A stretch of 59,479 nt of DNA, from positions 1-59,479 of the forward strand of contig JAPTJF010000397.1 of NCBI GenBank assembly GCA_029339195.1, read 5' to 3'. The stretch comes from Micractinium sp. NFX-FRZ. Its lineage: Eukaryota > Chlorophyta > Trebouxiophyceae > Chlorellales > Chlorellaceae. The notes below the pieces were generated by a model that saw only the letters and a program-made list of their open reading frames with translations, searched no databases and had not been told where the DNA came from. Of the stretch, positions 55,801 to 59,479 are shown one piece after another (positions within the stretch are counted from its first letter, which is position 1; the number at the start of each line of letters is the position of its first letter). A program made the translations under genes and the position numbers.

Positions 55801-57682
55801 GCACCACCGGGCTGGACATTAGCTGATCTTTGTGACTTTGCACCCCTTCCTGCCCCCACATGTGCAATATGAAGGCCAGCCCCACCCGCAAGCCCGCCAT
55901 CACCGCCGGGCCCGGGCACCTCTCAAAATCCCATCATCATCAACTCGCCGCTGCCCTTCCAGAGCAAGATGTACCGCGTGAGTCTAGGTTTCACTTGGGC
56001 ACAACTTGTGCCTGCGGCGAGTGCCCAGCTGCGCACGTATCGGTACTAGGTATTGCGGGTGGACGGGCGCAGGGAGCCTGTTGCAAATGCCGCAACTGTG
56101 CCGTTGCTCCCTGTCATACAACAGCCACATCGGATGACCCCTTGCCTCAGCCAAACCGGTGTATTTGCAAGCTGCCCATCTCTGCAGATGTTTTATGCCA
56201 TACCCAGTGTCGCGCCCAACACTTGCGGCGACGACATATCCGGCTACAAGGGTTACATGTTTAGGTGGAAGGCTGACATAGAAGGACGAACAACCTTTAG
56301 CACCTGCACAAATATGACTAACGCGGACACCGTCATTGCTATCTGGTCCTCCGCCTCACCTGACGCATCAACGCTGCAGTGCATGGGGTAGGGCTTGCTG
56401 GCAACTGCGCCTGGTGCATGTCCGGGGCAGTGAGGGGCAGCAAGACAGTGCCATGGTTTCAGACCCACCCCATTGTCCACGTTTTGCTGCCTTGCGATTG
56501 CCTTGCAGAGTAAATGACCGAGCATATCTGGCAAATGACAAAAGACATTGGGGAGATTATTGCAGCAGCCTCACCCTCTCAGTCCAGCCCGACATATACT
56601 ACTATGTGGCCGTTGTGGCATTTGACTACGTCGACTCCGACTATTTTCAGCTCCTTGTCTCAAGGCCACCCCCGTAAGTGCAGAACCGTCTTGCTTTTCC
56701 CTTAGCAAGCTCTCAAGCAACAGCATGTGCTGCATTGGGTTTATTTTCGGCATGCACTGTGTGGGCTCTGTGTTGCGTTGTGCTCTAGAGCTATCGTGTT
56801 GCGCTTCCATTGGGCCCATGCTTTCTTTTGCTTAGGTAGGAATGCAGCAGAGGCAAATGTGATCTGCATTTCTTTGGCTAGCGACTGCCCTCCATATGAC
56901 CCACATGGTGACCCGCATGACATATTTTACGATGTGCATGACTTCTTGCAAGCTTGCATGCTCAATGGGGCCTGCCCCGCTTTAGACACACCCTGCGTAT
57001 CCACTCATTTGCCTGCTCCCTTCCACCCACATGCAGAGCGTTGTCAAACCTCGCCATCCCGCCAACATCACTCTCCGGGCGCAACGTACGCCTCGACTCC
57101 AACGCCGCTTGTGCCGTCATCCTCACGCTCCCGGCACATGCAAGTCTCAGCTCCATCGTGCTAGGCTTGTCGGCTTGTCGGCCTGTCGGCTCATCGAGTT
57201 GTCGGCTTGAATCTGGCGGGGCGTTCCAATTGCCGCTCTTGCTCTCCCTGCACCAAGTGGATGAGAAGGACAACCCCATAGGTGCCAGCATGGGCTCGGT
57301 AGGCACCTCTCGCACATTGGATGCCACTGTGAGCCAGGTCGTCGAGTTGGATGTTCCATTGCTTAACTCGGTTACCGCAAGAAATGGCCCTGGCTCATAC
57401 GTCACGGTCGCCCTCTCTCAAGACTGGCACACCCAAGACGCCACCGCCACCAAGTACGCTCTTGTGCTTGCGCTGGACACAACCTCATACAAAGGCAGTG
57501 CCGTGATGCATTGGCACACGGACCTGCAAAGCGGCGGACTGGGTGTGCCGCCCACCCCTTCTGATGTCTTCGTCGCCTTTAAACTGTGGACGGTCAATGC
57601 CTGGCAAGATTTCCCATTGATTTCTGGAATTGGCCGGGCATCCCCGACCATTCAGCTGGTGATGACCTCACTGCCAGTGTAA
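46812..57682 (+). CDS. Secreted proline-rich protein with seven PPC-like modules
   Basis: 26 exons: 46812-46884, 47060-47087, 48051-48368, 48936-49280, 49429-49657, then 49897-50102, 50220-50366, 50621-50693, 50934-51139, 51295-51441, 51682-51754, 51970-52178, 52315-52461, 52692-52794, 53025-53233, 53356-53526, 53785-53887, 54046-54251, 54381-54527, 54790-54859, 55131-55336, 55474-55620, 55875-55977, 56188-56387, 56509-56673, 57037-57682. Every phase fits; 1558 aa. Signal peptide (PAVWLLLLVVVSSTS); a PPPxP/SPPP stalk of about 270 residues; seven modules. Each has piece A (NPIIINSPLPFQSEVYR), B (KGYMFRWQADREG..TFSTC..IAVWSS..LQCLG) and C (CSILTVSVQPDTHYFVAV..PFQLRV). A C-terminal unique domain of 215 residues follows. 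B+C resembles bacterial pre-peptidase C-terminal (PPC) beta-sandwich domains. Likely wall or matrix protein; the stalk suggests hydroxyproline glycosylation. Exon 2 is small and a missed exon in the 47088-48050 intron is possible. Confidence 0.8.
47880..49280 (+). repeat. Duplicated intron plus proline-rich exon
   Basis: Intron end and proline-rich exon at about 47880-48368 resemble 48740-49280: both begin CGCAG|CCCCAGCCCCCC and share CCCTCCCCGCGCACCCTCG near the end. The stalk was lengthened by exon duplication; each copy is phase 2-2. Confidence 0.75.
50160..50640 (+). repeat. Near-identical tract, copy 1 (module 1 C exon and next intron)
   Basis: From TTCCAACCCCTTGTG to the start of A2 this matches 55410-55890 with only a few differences, in exon and intron alike. 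Other modules differ far more. Confidence 0.85.
55410..55890 (+). repeat. Near-identical tract, copy 2 (module 6 C exon and next intron)
   Basis: Partner of 50160-50640. The C exon protein (NDDLDYSQGQTCSILTVSVQ onward) is identical in modules 1 and 6. Confidence 0.85.
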
Positions 57683-58031
57683 GCCACCACGTGGGTGGAA
57701 GTTTCGACACGCACACCTTAAGTTAGGATTTTGGGCTTCCATGTGCCCCACACCAACAGATATTGGGCATCAAAGGGAATTTATAAGTAAGACATGAACG
57801 CCGTGCACACGTGTAAAGTCCATTTTTAAAATATCAATGGACCAGTAGCAGAACCCACGCAAGCCGCGCATGCCTTACACTGCATCACTCTTGTTGGCTC
57901 CGAGCCAGAGGAAGAGGAAGAGGCAGAGGCAGAGCCGAGCCAGCGTTGCCTCGGTTGTGTGTGCAGCGGTTCGCTTGAGGCAGGGACAGTTGCGCGTGCG
58001 CCTAGGCCTTAGGCTGCTGCCACTGGTTGCA
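57683..58031. other. 3' flank of the PPC-like gene
   Basis: Relatively AT-rich for the window (57770-57840). No gene recognised. Confidence 0.4.
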
Positions 58032-58322
58032 CTACCACTCGGCACGCCTGGCTGGGTGGCGGTGCCAGGAGGCGCCGGTGCCCCTGCCAGGGCTGGTAGA
58101 ATCACACCAATGGCACTGCCGCTGGTCTGCCTTGCGGCTTGCCGCATAGAAGCAGGGGCTGCACAGCCAGCGGATGCCAGTGACAGGGTGGGGCCGCCAG
58201 GCCGCCGTGCGGTAAACCCAGTATCGGCTGTCGGCGCCGCACTGCAGGCGGTGCACCCCCAAGCCAGCAATGCAACGTTTGCCCCGATCCCAGGCAAGAA
58301 TTGGGCTGACAGGGCTGTCCAA
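58032..58322 (-). pseudogene. Two-finger relic of the GATA-like family
   Basis: Minus strand: GVHRLQCGADSRYWVYRTAA WRPHPVTGIRWLCSPC, then DQRQCHWCDSTSPG and WHRHPARRAEW followed by a stop exactly where LCxxC is expected. The first CxxC of the first finger is reduced (RLQC for CLQC). No start or C-terminal domain nearby in the right place. Confidence 0.7.
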
Positions 58323-58736
58323 AAGTGGGTAAATGGTTCACATGGGCGGTTCCAAGGGATGGCCGATGAGGGCGGTAAGGTCGACACACTGCAATTGTCT
58401 GCACTTCCGCTGCACTGCCCACGAGAGCGGGCTGGGTCGGCAGCGAAACAACGCTGCGCTGCTTCCAACCAAGTCGACAGGATCAAAGGAGAGGAAAGAG
58501 CACAATCGGGCATGCAAGTGGTGCACGTCTTGGAGGCTGAAACGAGGGTTGGGTGGTTCTATTCAATCGCGTTGAGCCCTCGTGACGTCTGACCGAATTG
58601 CTGGATGTTCCTTTGGGCCGGTCTAGCAGGCACGCTGCTAGCAGGGGGGCTGGTCGGAAGCCGAGCAGAGAAGGCGTGTGCAGCTCCAGCTGGCCAGTTG
58701 GTGCGGCCGGCCGCCGCTTCAGGAGAGGCCCGCCAG
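58323..58736. other. Between two family relics
   Basis: No gene recognised. Confidence 0.35.
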
Positions 58737-59330
58737 GTGCAGCGCTTAGTAGCGCTGTGGTCACTACCTGGGCTGCCGCAGCGTGCTGCCCTTGCTGCAG
58801 CATCGGACTCAGGCGGCTCTCCTGCAAGCAGGCTGACAGGTAAGCCTGCCAGGGGTTTTGGACCACGCCCCTGTGACAATGCGCCTGGTAACAACGCAGC
58901 TGCTGTGCAGGGCTTGTGGCAGTGGCATGGCCACATTGAGGAGGAGAGAGGCCGCAGGCAAGGGCGCAAAACGAGATGCTGCTGACACCGTTGCCTTACC
59001 CGGATGGCCTGCATCTGGGGTGGCCATGATAGTCATGAAGGCACCCGCCAGCTCACTCGTCAGACCAGCAGCAGGGGCAGCAGCTGGTAAATAGTCACGC
59101 CGGGGACAGAGGGAGCGAGCCGATGGGGGGTACAGAGGCAGGGGTTCACAAGATGTGCCACCGGGAGCTGGGCAAAAGCAATCTGAAGTTGCAAGCAAGT
59201 GATGCAGCTGCCTGGTGTGTGGAGGCAGCAGGCAAGGCACATGCCTGCTGCAGCTCGTCATCAAGGGTCGGGCTGCTGCCGTGCCTGCTGTGCCTGCTGT
59301 GCCTGCTGTGCCAGCTGCTCTGGACATGGC
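58737..59330 (-). pseudogene. C-terminal relic of a GATA-like family gene, running towards the right edge
   Basis: Minus strand: Gln-rich linker QLAQQAQQAQQARQQPDP near 59320-59270; first half of the C-terminal domain AAAPAAGLTSELAGAFMTIM near 59090-59030, then an out-of-frame QAIRG|GTAAGG donor ending at 59000; last exon ESRLSPMLQQGQHAAAAQ from about 58829, where a 10-nt duplication (GCGCTACTAA) spoils the LRLAG end. At least two frame breaks and no fingers inside the window. Confidence 0.65.
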
Positions 59331-59402
59331 TGCCACCACACCATGCCCGCTGCAGCTGCTTGGAGCCGGAACAAGCACCGGCTGTGGGCGAGGCTGTGGC
59401 AG

Positions 59403-59425
59403 GAAAGAAAGAAAGAAAGAAAGAA
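59403..59425. repeat. (GAAA)n microsatellite
   Basis: Five GAAA units plus GAA. Simple repeat near the right edge. Confidence 0.9.
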
Positions 59426-59479
59426 TACGCCCTTAGGCGTGGATTGAGGAAGCCGGCTGGGCGTAGGGCCCGAAGGCCA

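Larger units (their letters stand above)
49429..56673 (+). repeat. Seven tandem A-B-C exon modules
   Basis: Module starts (A exons): 49429, 50621, 51682, 52692, 53785, 54790, 55875. Intron phases repeat as A 2-0, B 0-2, C 2-2, so each module is a symmetrical phase-2 cassette that can be added or lost without breaking the frame. B exons are 200-209 nt, most C exons 147 nt. Confidence 0.9.

Noticed and set aside
49301..57682. Assignment of the modular protein to pherophorins
   Set aside because: The proline-rich stalk is similar in kind, but the module motifs (FRWQADREG, FSTC, WSS, QPDTHYFVAV) fit a PPC-like sandwich better; no pherophorin domain pattern was recognised.
1..59479. CRISPR array, bacterial operon signals, prophage
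   Set aside because: The genes are intron-rich and eukaryotic; the repeats are gene modules or microsatellites without spacer structure.

Overview
The window is nuclear DNA of a eukaryote, most likely a Chlorella-type green alga (Trebouxiophyceae). Grounds: very GC-rich sequence; genes cut into many short exons with GT-AG introns; a plant/algal-type sterol C-24 methyltransferase; an STT3 oligosaccharyltransferase; and a proline-rich extracellular-matrix-type protein. The genus is inferred, not proven. A 44-base N run at 17613-17656 marks an assembly gap.

Left part (1-11253): five tandem plus-strand copies (called G1-G5 here) of a cysteine-rich family. Each has a GATA-like zinc finger (CX2C-X18-20-CX2C) plus several longer-loop fingers ending in WLCxxC, acidic and Gln-rich linkers, KRRR-type basic stretches and a conserved C-terminal domain. 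That domain is split by a phase-0 intron, and its last part is always a 93-nt exon. G3-G5 are near-identical units of about 2 kb. G1, G3 and G5 carry disabling-looking changes.

Middle (11708-28442): four single-copy genes of housekeeping type: an SRPBCC/START-like protein (minus), STT3 (plus, 22 exons, 778 aa), a J-domain protein (minus) and SMT1 (plus, 9 exons, 384 aa). Two divergent pairs (SRPBCC/STT3 and J-domain/SMT1) probably share promoters. Both STT3 and SMT1 contain partial duplicate exons inside introns.

Right-centre (29132-46300): three more zinc-finger family members on the minus strand (G6, G7, the decayed G8), several relics of the same family, and two near-identical small secreted Ala/Gly-rich silk-like genes (S1, S2). 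A MYND-finger fragment lies at 44990-45640.

Right (46812-57682): one plus-strand gene for a 1558-aa secreted protein: signal peptide, proline-rich (PPxP) stalk, seven tandem copies of a PPC-like beta-sandwich module (each encoded by three exons A-B-C with phases 2-0, 0-2, 2-2) and a unique C-terminal domain. By composition it is a wall or matrix protein. The far right end (58032-59479) holds further relics of the zinc-finger family on the minus strand.

The most novel-looking items are the zinc-finger family with its unnamed C-terminal domain and heavy birth-and-death turnover, the seven-module PPC-like gene, and the silk-like secreted pair. All exon models were built by reading splice sites and checking phase by hand; none is supported by transcripts.
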